Shown here: positions 1 to 10,206 of the stretch, piece by piece
Numbering within the stretch: position 1 is the first letter of the stretch
How the letters are laid out: each line of letters opens with the position of its first letter
Origin: Drechmeria coniospora
Lineage: Eukaryota; Ascomycota; Sordariomycetes; Hypocreales; Ophiocordycipitaceae
Direction: 5' to 3'
Assembly (NCBI RefSeq): GCF_001625195.1
Contig: NC_054389.1
Location: 8,366,520-8,430,519, forward strand
DNA: 64,000 nt
Notes under the pieces: model-generated
What the model was told of the DNA's origin: nothing
Seen by the model: the letters and a program-made list of their open reading frames with translations, nothing else
Database searches by the model: none
Translations under genes and position numbers: made by a program

Positions 1-649
1 TCACAGACGGATTAAGTCAGCATCCGCATAGGTGCCCTTTCTTGTAATATTCTGTACTTGCATGCGTGCAGTAATAAAAGTATGAGCACCGAGACCATGC
101 CATTGCGTACACGTAACGTTGTACTACATCTTCACTTATGTACATATAAGTACATGCACACCCCATACCCGAGTATCTGGACCTCCGGCATGACGGACAA
201 GGTAGTATAGGCACTTGGTTAAACACAGTGCAAGTACCGAGTGCATGTGCTTACTGCACACCTATTTGTACTTGCTTCCAACGGATTTCCTGCTTCTCCC
301 CAGACCTTCCGAGGCGGGGCCACGATCCTTCCGTTCAAAAGTTGAGCAGATAAATAGTACTCATGATTGCCAAGGAAGTTCCAAACTGATAAAGACGAGA
401 CTGACACTGTGTTTGTGTGTGGTGCCGTAAGTATACGAGGACCCGAATGGAACCGCCTGGAATTGCCCAGGTGCAGTACTTGTACATGTACTTACTCATA
501 ATAATAGCACCGACAGAAACTCGATCCTGCCATGTTGCACGCGTGATGGAGTGGCAGATGATGAAGGAAAGAATCGACCTTGATAGGTGTAGGTGCCGAC
601 GCGCCTACAAATGCAGATGATCATGCAGGTCCGACGCGCTCATCTCAAG

Positions 650-655
650 TATAAA
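650..655 (+). promoter_or_regulatory. TATA-like element of secreted protein gene copy 1
   Basis: TATAAA lies about 119 bp upstream of the ATG at 769. The same block in the other copy has TATAAG near 5,496, about 170 bp upstream of its ATG. The spacing differs because copy 2 carries extra 17-bp leader repeats. Confidence 0.5.
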
Positions 656-696
656 CTCCCGCCTGCCCGACCAAGCGACAGACGTCAGGACTCGAC

Positions 697-713
697 AGAC
701 CTGCTGTTCCTCC
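697..713 (+). repeat. Single 17-bp leader unit
   Basis: One copy of the unit AGACCTGCTGTTCCTCC precedes AGCCTGCC in the 5' leader of this gene. The paralogous leader at 5,545-5,612 has four copies in a row. Confidence 0.7.
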
Positions 714-768
714 AGCCTGCCCTCCCGCCCCGCCCGCCACCTCGCACCGTCTTACGAGAGCCGACACA

Positions 769-1142
769 ATGCAGTTCGCCGCTCTCATCAGCCTTCTCGT
801 CCCTGCCGTGGCTGCCTTACCGTCGCAGCTACCCGACACCGACAGCCTAGCGCAGGTAAACATGGCCGCTTTAGAGGTATTAAAGGAGTGCAATATTCTT
901 AGGATAATATCTACCTGTAATTCCCCACAGCCCAATCAGGACGAGTGCAATGCCGAGGTAAGCCCTGCATCTCCTGCCCGTCGTCCAGCCCGCGTCTTAA
1001 CCATAGAGAATAGTGCAAGAAGTGTACAGGGATTGTAGATGCACCTAAGCTTGCCCCGAGAGAGCTGGCTGGAACGGAGGGAGATGAGCATGGCGGCTTA
1101 TCCAATACGCCCGACCTGGCCGCTTGGTGGCCTTGTCCATAG
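769..1142 (+). CDS. Small secreted cysteine-rich protein, copy 1 (altered C-terminus)
   Basis: The predicted precursor has about 105 residues. Exon 1 (769-957) encodes a signal peptide, MQFAALISLLVPAVA, and a short mature region with three cysteines. A 56-bp intron (958-1013) has a GTAAGC donor, TTAAC branch-like sequence and TAG acceptor. Exon 2 (1014-1142) begins with the CKKC motif. The paralogue at 5,668 has the same first intron at the same place and length. In that copy exon 2 goes on to a second intron; here the end of exon 2 and nearly all of intron 2 are missing, so only an acceptor remnant (TGTACAG) remains. The frame therefore reads through former 3' flank to a stop at 1142 and ends in WWPCP. 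No known domain is visible. Role is unknown; a secreted effector-like protein is inference. The gene may be expressed, or be decaying. Confidence 0.6.
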
Positions 1143-3169
1143 TCGTCCTTCCTAGTTATGCATAGCTTGACGAGTTTATCAATTGTTGCTCCCTGCTTAC
1201 ACCATGCCGCCTTTGCACTGCTCTGCCAGGCGATTATTGTCGTTACTAAGAGTTCGCAACAATATGGCCAAACACGTACTTGCCTCTATCTTGTCGTTAT
1301 CGACCAATAGTATCGGCCAGCTACTAATACGACTAGAGATATGAATGGAGACGGATGCCGAGGAGGTACCGGTCGGCGTAAAGGTTGCTCTTGGCGTATT
1401 CGTTTTGTTTCCAAGTATATAATGGAGGAACAACGCGTAAGGTTCGTGCTGATCTTGCAACGCTCAAGCAATAAGTGCCAAGACGAGCCCAACGTGGCTT
1501 CGCACTACTATAGCGTGCGCTATGCGGGCTGCTTGCCTCGGGCCGGCCCGATAGATGGGCTTAGCGCTAGTCTCGTACGCACGCGCATCTACAGGTTACT
1601 ACTTCCTTACTCAAGTATACAAGCACTCTACGGAGTACGGAGTACAAGTATTGCACACTTAGGTGCGAGTACGAGTACAAAGACAACTCGGGAGGCATAG
1701 CCGGATGGACGTATTGCCGGCCGAGAAACGAGATAAAATGGCATTCCAGTCGGTCGACGGCTAGCCACAGGCGCAGCCTTTTTCGAGCTGCCGTTAACGA
1801 TGGAATCATACCCAGGGCGGTATGCATACCCATGCACCGCGCATCTCCTTGTACGGTTGCTCCAGTATATACGCGCAGCTCGCTAACAACGTGCACTGCA
1901 CTGTCGACTCGGATAACGGCACCCTGTTCCGGTAGGATCGGCCCCCCTTGCCGCCTGATGCGCCCTGTTCTTGCCTCTTTCGTATCCCCTTTTATTTCCT
2001 TCGTTTCCACCATATCGCACGTCTTGTTTCACATTGCATCGGCTAACGGGCATCGATCGACATGCAGGTCAACGCTGTCGCACGACTTTTACTAGGTTAT
2101 AGTTAGCAGCGCTAATATAGACCTATTTAGATAGAAGTAGCTTGCGCTGTAGAGTATGGATTATACCTGTCTCGGCGATGCCGGAAAAGGCGGTCGTATT
2201 GGCCGACTGGTAGGAACGGTAGGAGGCGTTCCTTGGGTGGATGATGGGCGAGTACGGCGATACCGTCGGTTACTAGGCTCCGCCATAGCTACGAGTAAGT
2301 ACGTACTTGTGCATGCCCAAGCTGGAGGATACGCACTGCGACGGTACAGGCCCCTCCCTATCTTGCATGCCGCATGGGCGTGGACGGTACTGTACAGAGG
2401 GCGTGGGCGGCACTGTACATACATACACATAGGCCTAGGATGAATACGAGTCTTGTCGTACGATGAGACGAGAAAAACCGCCGTATGCTATTTTGCATAT
2501 AACTACTCCGTACTCACCTATGGATACTGTATGTGAGGGCACTCCTACAATAAGTACAGTATGTGTGTTGTTGAGAGGAGGAGGAATACGAGGAGAGTTT
2601 TGCCTACAGTACAAGTAGGGAGTACTCCGCACAGTAGTACATGTAATCCGTACTGTATGTAGGTCACGACGTTCCGACGGCCACGTGACGGCGGGCGCTC
2701 CGACTCCGTAAGTACTGTACTTACTTGCAACTACTGTTCTGCATACGGAGTACAGTAGGTGTGAGTACGTAAGTACTGTACTTCAGTAAAGTACAGCAAG
2801 TATTACAGTACTTACTCACTTGCACCGTAAGTATATGCACTCCTCAGGGTGCAGGGTCGACATGTCCGTGCACATATATGTCAATAGTTGTTCACCTAGG
2901 TACCATCCAGGACACGTAATACTTTGTACAGTACAGTGCAAGCATCGTCCAATGAGCGCGATATGCGGAACTCGGCAGTGGCAGGAAAATGCGGAATAAT
3001 GATGATACTATGCCCCTTTTCTTTTCCGCCATGGGGGCTTTCTGGGGTGTGATTCCCTGCGCCGGGCACTGCGAAGCGTCGATGACTTGGGCGCCGTTTT
3101 ATTGCAGTGCTTGCACAGTGCATGCACAGCCCAGTGCACACGACGGCAACCGGTCCAAGTCCTTAAGTA
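1143..3169. other. Non-coding stretch between the duplicated genes
   Basis: Up to about 1,855 this is the 3' part of duplication copy 1. The rest, about 1,900-3,170, is unique and rich in GTAC, TACGGAGTAC and CAGTACTTAC words, densest at 2,640-2,840. Short open frames on both strands show no recognisable protein or consistent codon use. I see no gene. Confidence 0.6.
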
Positions 3170-3639
3170 CGCACGGATTAAGTCAGCATCCGTATAGGGG
3201 TACTTTCTTGCATTATTCTGCACTTGCATGTATGCAGCACAGAGCACACGCAATAGAGTGAGTGTACTGTAAGTACTTGCACGGAGTAGACGTGCGTGTA
3301 CTGTACAGTAATAATGGTACGAGCACTGAGACCATGCCAACCTGTACGGAGTACACGTAAGTCGTATTACTACATCTTCACTTACATGTCCTTACATGCA
3401 CACCCCATGCCCGAGTATCTGGACCTCCGGCATGGCGGACAAGGTAGTACAGGTACTTGGTCGAATACAGCGCAAGTACGGAATACATTGTACTTGCAAC
3501 TATTTGTAATTGCTTCCGACGGCCTTGCTGCTTCTCCCGGAGCTTCCGAGGCGGGGCCACGATCCTTCCGTTCAAAATCTGAGCAGATAAATAGTAATCA
3601 TGGTTGCCAAGGAAATTCCAAACTGATAAGACTTAACAA

Positions 3640-5435
3640 TACTGCAGCACGGAGTACATGTACTCATCAGTGCACTGCAAGTAATACCGCGGGTAAACGA
3701 AGGAGACGAAGGCGGCCATGGGTCATTACGTATGCGTACCAGAGCGGAGCATCGGCACATGTACATGTACTATACTCGTAAGTAGTCCTAGCATTTACAC
3801 GTGCACTTACACGTACATGTACATGTATATTGCGTCCGAGCAAGTACAGGTACATGATGGTGTTTGGGGTGAAAATTCATGTAGGTAAAGGCACTCCTCC
3901 AAACATAATAATACGTGCTGCAAGTCCGTATTATAGCTGCATCCTCCCCAGGCCCGCACCTCTTGGCGGCAACCATCCATGACGACAATCCACATCACCT
4001 GCAGCCCAGCGCAGGCAGGGACGATTCGGAGGCAGCGTTCCAAGATGGCAGGGGAATCACGAAGCATCCTGATGCACATCCATGCACGGCATGCCTGCAC
4101 CGGTACGCGTCCCGTATCTTTCCAATCCTTCTGTGCAGCCTGCTTGCTTATATGCGGTACACATACACAAGCGCAGGTACGGTAAATACATGTGAAGTAG
4201 GTACTCCACACGGAAGTGCAAGTACTTGTACTTACTGTGCGTGCTATGTGCTCTTATGTAGCAGCAAGTACGAAGTACGGTACTGACACTGTGTTTGTGT
4301 GTGGTGCGGTATACAGTACGAGGACCCGAATGTAACCACCTGGGATTGCCCATGTGCAGTACTTGTACATGCACGTACTCATAATAATAGCACAGACACT
4401 CGCATCCTGCCATTGCTACGCGTGATGGAGTGGCAGATGATGAAGGAAGGAATCGACCTTGATAGTGCAAGCTGGGGAGGCTCCGGATGAAGGGGTAAGT
4501 ATATTTGCTCGAATGCTCGGTACATGGAGGTGCATTTTCCCCGCACAGGATACCTGCCAGACAGCATCAGCATACCCACGTGTGTTGGTACAGCACTTGT
4601 CGTGCCGATCAAGTGTACTGTAGATGTATGCCGGCACATGGAACATTTGCTCCGCACGGCGCTCAAGATTGAATACCCCGGAACGTACGTGTATTTAAGT
4701 ACTGTACAGTATTACTTGCTCCGTACATGTAAGTACATATTACAACGCACCCGATAATACTGTACAACTACTTCGTGCTCCGCAACATGTCACGGAGTAT
4801 TACTTAAGTATACAAGCAAGGCACTGTAAGTACGTGGCATGTACATACTTGGCGGTGTACCTGTACTCTGTACAGTGCGCTCCGTACAAGTACTACCGAC
4901 GTGCACAGTACACCGCAGGAGTGTCATAGCTACCGCCGAGCGCTTGTGCGTGCAGGCGACAACCCAACGATCAGCACGTGCTCATGTACTTGTACTTTGG
5001 ATCACTCGCGCAAATACAAGTACTATCCAAGCAAGTACGAACAGTGCTTGTGCCTAGTAGTACTTACAAGCACAGTGCACGCACTCGTGGAGTGGCAAAT
5101 CATTGTACTGTGTGGAGTGCTTGCAGGTACGTTACTGCGAGGCCCACTCGCATCGGTGCACCATCAGCCGCCGAGGCGAGCTAGTCTGTCATCTTCGGAG
5201 CAGGCCATTCATTCTCGTAATAGGAACCGTCAGTTATTATCCCATCGCCGAGTACATGTGCACCCTACGCCGTCTTCCCGCGTCAAAGTCATCCTGGTCG
5301 TCGGCTGGCGCGCATCCGCCGGAGCAGAATCCCTCGGGGCAGGAGAGTGGAACGACCGGATTGGGCGAGATATCTGTCCGATATACGGACCGAAAGCGCG
5401 GATATGCTTGCAATACCGGCTCATATGCTTGGGCG
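3640..5435. other. Extra sequence of copy 2; no gene seen
   Basis: Two GTAC-rich stretches interrupt the alignment with copy 1, separated by a conserved block at about 4,283-4,470. No terminal inverted repeats, transposase or target-site duplication could be recognised at their edges. Open frames here are short and overlap on both strands, which argues against coding. Confidence 0.5.
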
Positions 5436-5544
5436 CAGGTGCCGATGCACCTACAAGCGCAGATGATCATGCAGGTCCGATGCGCTCATCCAAAGTATAA
5501 GTACTCCCACCTGCCCGACCAAGCGACAGACGTCCCGAATCGCC

Positions 5545-5612
5545 AGACCTGCTGCTCCTCCAGACCTGCTGCCTCTCCAGACCTGCTGCTTTTCCAGACC
5601 TGCTGCTCCCCC
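5545..5612 (+). repeat. Four tandem 17-bp units in a 5' leader
   Basis: Four adjacent copies of a 17-bp unit (AGACCTGCTGCTCCTCC and variants) occupy 5,545-5,561, 5,562-5,578, 5,579-5,595 and 5,596-5,612. They lie between the TATA-like site and the ATG at 5,668. Copy 1 has one unit. Confidence 0.9.
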
Positions 5613-5667
5613 AGCCTGCCCGCCCGCCCCGTCCGCCACCTCGCACCGTCTCACGAAAGCCGACACG

Positions 5668-6062
5668 ATGCAGTTCGCCGCTCTCATCAGCCTTCTCGTC
5701 CCTGCTATCGCCGCCTTGCCGTCGCAGTCGCCCGAGAGCCTGGAGCAGGCGAATTTTGCCACTTTGGAGAGGTTGAAGCAGTGCAACTTTCTCCAGGTAG
5801 CGTCCAGCTGCACTCTCACCTGGCCCAACCACAGCAGGTGCAACGCCGAGGTGAGCTCCGCATCTGCTGCCCGTCGTTCAGCCCGCGCCTTAACCATGGA
5901 TAATAGTGCATCAAGTGCGGTGAATCGAGCGGAAAGTGCGTTAGATCGCCGGATAGTTTGATCGTCTTGTGAGTGCTCGCCCACGCTGGCCCACGACTCA
6001 ATCGTCCGGTCGAGCCGCTAACCTTTCAACCTTTCTTCTACAGGGAATGCAAATGCACCTAA
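5668..6062 (+). CDS. Small secreted cysteine-rich protein, copy 2 (three exons)
   Basis: The predicted precursor has 87 residues. Exons are 5,668-5,850, 5,907-5,968 and 6,044-6,062. Intron 1 (56 bp) has donor GTGAGC and acceptor TAG; intron 2 (75 bp) has donor GTGAGT, a perfect GCTAAC branch site and acceptor CTACAG. Splicing gives a signal peptide (MQFAALISLLVPAIA) and a mature chain with eight cysteines, ending in ECKCT. The even cysteine number and the paired CIKC and CKC motifs fit a disulfide-bonded secreted protein. The model is supported by frame continuity at both junctions and by the shared intron 1 in copy 1. I do not recognise the family. A role as an effector, antimicrobial or surface protein cannot be decided from sequence. 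Confidence 0.7.
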
Positions 6063-7510
6063 GCTTGCGCCGAGAGAGCGGGGCGGGGCGGAGCGAGATG
6101 AGCCTGCCGGCTCATCCAAAACGCGAAACTCGACCGCTTGGTGGCCTTGTACATAGTCGTCCTTCCTAGCATCGCATAGCCCGAAGAGTTTATCAAGTAT
6201 ACAACCATACATGTTGCTCCCTCCTACTTGCACCATGCTGCCTTCGCACTCTTCTGCCAAGCGACTATTGTCCTCTCCAAGAGTTCGCAACGATGTGGTC
6301 AAGCATATGCCTCCATTTCGTCGTGTCCGACCGACAGTATCGGCCAGCTACTAATAACGACTAGAGATACGACTAGAGACTAATGCCGAGGAGGTATCGG
6401 CCGGCATAAAGGTTGCTCTTGGCGTATTCGTTCCGTTTCTACATAAAGGAGGAACACTGCGCGCAAGGTTCGTGTTGATCTTACAACGCTCAAGCAACAA
6501 GTGCCAAGACGAGCCCAACTTGGCTTCGCACTATTATTGTGGCGTGCGCCACGCGGGCGGCTTGCCTCGGGCCGGCCCGATGAATGGCTTGGCGCTAGTC
6601 TCGCACGCACGCGCATTTAAGTACAGGTAACTGCTTACTTTTATACAAGCACTCTACAGAGTATAAGTATTGCATACCTAGGTGCTAGTACGAGTACACA
6701 GACAACTCGGGAGGTATGGCTAGATGGACGCATTGCCGGCCGAGGAACGAGATGAAATGGCATTCCAGTCGGCAGACGGCTAGCCGCAGGCGGAGCCTTT
6801 TTCGAGCTGCCGTTGACGATTGAATCATGCCCAGGGCGGTATGCATACTCATGTACCGCGCATCTCCTAGCACAGTGCATGACAATACGTGTGTGTGTGT
6901 AGGCGTCGAGACGCCGATTGGACTCCGCTTGTACTTAGAGATGATGGCCATTTCCCGCCCATAAGGGTAGGTGGCGACGGCTCTTCGCCCACTATTCCGT
7001 CGTATCCCTTCGGGTCAATGCTTTCTATCGGTGCCGGCCGCTCAATTGCCCGAATTGCGTGACGAGCTGGCGAGCAGATCCACGAGAGCTGTGACAAAGT
7101 TCCAACGCCAGTATCGTACAGCGCTCGCCGCTTGGCTTAAACGACGCAGACGCGAGGCTGCAAACTTGAGTAGAACAAAAGTGTATTGAGATTCGCAAGC
7201 GAAGCGCAATTTGGATGCTGCGGAGGAGGGATTGCATCCATTACTCGACCTCGCACCCAGCCTGCGACGACTAAACGGTCCATGGCGATGGCACACTCCA
7301 GCAGCCATGATGGCGCCCGTGGCGGATTGTCCTGCTCGGCTCGCCTGCCCGTGCCTGTGTGAAGCGTGCGTTGATTGTTCGTGGCCGGACGTGCCTTGTT
7401 TGTTCATAATCGGCGCGGCGGATCGGCCGAGTGCGGAAACGCCAGGCTTGGTTCCTCGGCCGTCACCAATTGCGACTCCTCATCCTCCGCCTTCTCGTCG
7501 CCCTTCTCCA
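6063..7510. other. 3' flank of copy 2 and unassigned sequence
   Basis: To about 6,880 this matches the 3' flank of copy 1. From 6,890 to 7,510 the sequence is unique. An open frame at 6,971-7,189 on the plus strand would give a basic 72-residue peptide, and others overlap it on both strands. None resembles a known protein, so I call no gene. Confidence 0.5.
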
Positions 7511-8580
7511 TCACCCCCTGAACCATGATAGCAACCACTGCCACCAGGAGAGTGAAGTCTTCGGGGGCGGATACTTCATAGATTCAGTAGCCACGGGGAA
7601 GTCGACGTGCAAGTCGGGATCGTGGCAAAGTTTCCTTCTCTCCCACCCAGCGATAAGTGATGACGCTGGATCTGGGTCCTGACCGCTATATTCGGTAGGA
7701 ATCCGACCTTCCTCGGCCAGTCTCCTTCTCGCCATGGTGCGCAACTGGCTTGCCTGGTCACTTCGAAAGCAGTAATCGACCATATAGGTCGGGCTGTGAC
7801 GGAATTATTATTAGCCCCTCACACGCCCCATCGTAGGGCTCCATTGCGGTGAAAGAGGGGGGCCGAGGGAAGGAAAGGAAAGGAAAGAAGGATCACATAC
7901 CCGACGGAAGGGTGCATCAAGTTGGCAATAGTAAATTTATCGTGTCCCAAGCCTAACCAATGGCCAACCTCGTGAGGGAGGAGATGTGGGTTCGGGTCGA
8001 TCTTGCCGTGCTCCTTGTGCTTCCAATCGTAAAGGTTGTTCATCGAGATTCGAACTCCATCCATCTTTTCTAAGTTTTGGTCAATGCGAAGCTGGGGGTC
8101 TTCCGGGGGGTTAATGGCATAGCCCCCCGAAAGATATATTTCCAATGCGGTCGGCAGATAGAGGACGTTGAGGGTGGATGAGCCACCGACGTGTACCCTG
8201 GCCAGTATTTCGGCCGCCTGTTGTTCATTCACCTTTGTGTGCAGGCAGTCGACATCGGAAAATTTGTGCAGCCTTGCCAGCTCGAAGTCGACGCGCAAGG
8301 GCTCGAACTCTGCGTTCAGTGCCTCGATGGCCGACACGACATCCGCTTCCTGTGTAGTCGCTCGTCAGCACCCGTATCCTAGCCACTCGTCCTCTCCTCC
8401 TTTCCCACGCCACGGACTCTACCGTACCGTTCCACACCTGACGCCTTGTGGGCAGCAAAGCGCGACGGCGACTGCGAAGTGGTACATCTCAATGCCCGTG
8501 CCCACTGCTAGCCCGCTCTCGCCTTGGTTCGAGGCACGAGCGGCGACGGCCATGAGACTGGCGATGAAGAGGGACCGCAT
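7511..8580 (-). CDS. Secreted M43-like zinc metalloprotease
   Basis: The predicted protein has 294 residues in three exons (8,580-8,428; 8,349-7,901; 7,793-7,511). Introns are 78 and 107 bp; the first follows GGAACG with a TAG stop just inside it, the second has a GTATGT donor. The start gives a signal peptide, MRSLFIASLMAVAARA. The zinc-binding motif HEVGHWLGLGH lies at residues 177-187 (His177, Glu178, His181, His187), followed by a Met-turn candidate at Met196 in NLMHPS. Upstream, the LNVLYLPT, GYAINPPED and MDGVRIS segments fit the fold of pappalysin-like (M43) proteases, and the length fits fungal secreted Mep1-type enzymes. The stretch between zinc motif and Met-turn is very short, more like a matrixin. 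It likely digests extracellular protein. Substrate is unknown. Confidence 0.8.
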
Positions 8581-10206
8581 GATGCCGATGAAACCGAACT
8601 CGCCCCCCGTGATTGTAGGTCGACCTTGAGTGACTGGTCGTCGTGACGGTCGGTCGGAGAGATGGGAGGATGCGTGCCCATTTTATCGCTCAAACGCCGA
8701 CACACCATGGGATCCCCGAACCCGGAATGACAATTCGGTGCACCTTGCAGAATATTCCTCCTACCATTACTGCCAAAGACGAGCAGCGTCGTATGTCCGG
8801 TCACGATGGAGCCTCTGAAATGATGACGGACAGGGGCGGAGGTGCAATTTGCCTGCACAGTGGCAACGTGTGATCAATGATGGTCGTAATAAATGTGCTT
8901 GCATGTAGGGTACACTCACAGCAGGTATTACTTAGTCCTGGAAGTAATGGGTGGTGACTGGACAGGCCAGGGGCCGAGAACATGCTTAAGCATGTGGAAG
9001 GATTTGGATGGGGCCATGGCGCATGTTATCCTTGCTGTCAACCCCAAATTAACCACCATAACTTGCCCAAGTACAAGTATTAATTACTCCATATCCGTAC
9101 TCCGTATCCGTACTTATATGGTCATATATTTCATCATCGCGAGAATGGATTGAGGACAAGCCACAACCGTGTCATAGCCGTCTTGGAAATGCGAAAGCAA
9201 TCCCTGCTATCCATTCTGGGCGTCCTAGCAGTATTGATAATACTTGTACAACTACGGAGTACTTGTATCCAAGTACTTACTTACAGTACAGTACTTGTAC
9301 AGTACTTGGGCATCAACTCGTACGCGTACAAGTCCGGATGCTTGTACAAAATCGTTCGCGATCCCAAGTACGTAATTACGTACGTGTACAAAGGACCGTG
9401 CATCTACGTGCAATGGAGTGCGCCTAGGAGCACGAGGTATGAATGCTGGTAATTACTCGACAACTCATGAAAGTAGTTGTAAACCTACTACGACATGCAA
9501 GCACATACTTAGGTACTTGGTATACATGCATGTACAAGATGTACTGTTAAGTACACACTGTAATTACAGTAAGTACTGTATGCGAGAGTAAACAAGTAAT
9601 TAGTGTACAAAGTACGGAATATTCTAGGTACCTACAAGTACTCGCCTTATTTATTGGGCTGGCTGCTCCGGGTCGTTTTTGCGACTGTGCGCCATTCACG
9701 TATTATTACTGTACAGTATCCTTGATGTCCTGAAGCTTCAACAACATCAGTAATACTTAGTTGTACAACGTAAATGCAAAAGCACGAGTACTGTACTCCG
9801 TACTTGTAAATAAGTAAACTAGGCGTACTGCAGGTACCGTGGTGTATTACATGTAGGCCCAATATGGAGTGCAATCCCCGAAAAAGAGCCGGAAAAGGTG
9901 GACTAAATTTCAGCATTGCTACCTGCCAAGCAAGAAACAATGTCTTGTAATTACAACTGCATGCACAAGTACGGAGTACTCCGTACGTACTTACTTACAG
10001 TACTTACTTACCGTACTCCATTAAACTACAGTATATGCAAGCACTACAACTTTTCACCTGCAGCACTGTATTCGCCGAGGCTAGGCATTATTTGATTATT
10101 CGATTGGCCAGCGAAACTCTACAAATGCGAATGGATTGTACCCACAGCCATGAATGCAACGCCCCCATCATTGGCGCAAGCATCGCTAGCAACATGCTAC
10201 CCAGCT
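8581..10206. other. Gene-free, GTAC-rich stretch
   Basis: The first 300 bp are the likely promoter region of the metalloprotease gene. From about 9,060 to 10,030 the sequence is dense in GTAC words, for example CAGTACAGTACTTGTACAGTAC near 9,287-9,307 and repeated TACGGAGTAC. No open frame looks coding. Confidence 0.6.

Larger units (their letters stand above)
1..1855. repeat. Segmental duplication, copy 1
   Basis: This stretch matches 3,170-6,880 in collinear blocks: around 8-400 against 3,175-3,620, around 390-580 against 4,283-4,470, and around 585-1,855 against 5,440-6,870. Copy 2 has two extra stretches, about 0.65 kb and about 1 kb, which copy 1 lacks. Differences are largely C/T and G/A transitions plus small indels. 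Each copy contains one small secreted protein gene. The left end may continue outside the window. Boundaries were read by eye. Confidence 0.8.
3170..6880. repeat. Segmental duplication, copy 2
   Basis: This is the longer counterpart of 1-1,855. It has extra sequence at about 3,640-4,280 and 4,470-5,435, both GTAC-rich and without a clear gene. The block holding the secreted protein gene and about 800 bp downstream is the best conserved part. Whether copy 2 gained sequence or copy 1 lost it cannot be told from this window. Confidence 0.8.

Noticed and set aside
1..6880. Transposon as the cause of the duplication
   Set aside because: No transposase, reverse transcriptase, terminal repeat or target-site duplication could be recognised at the copy borders.
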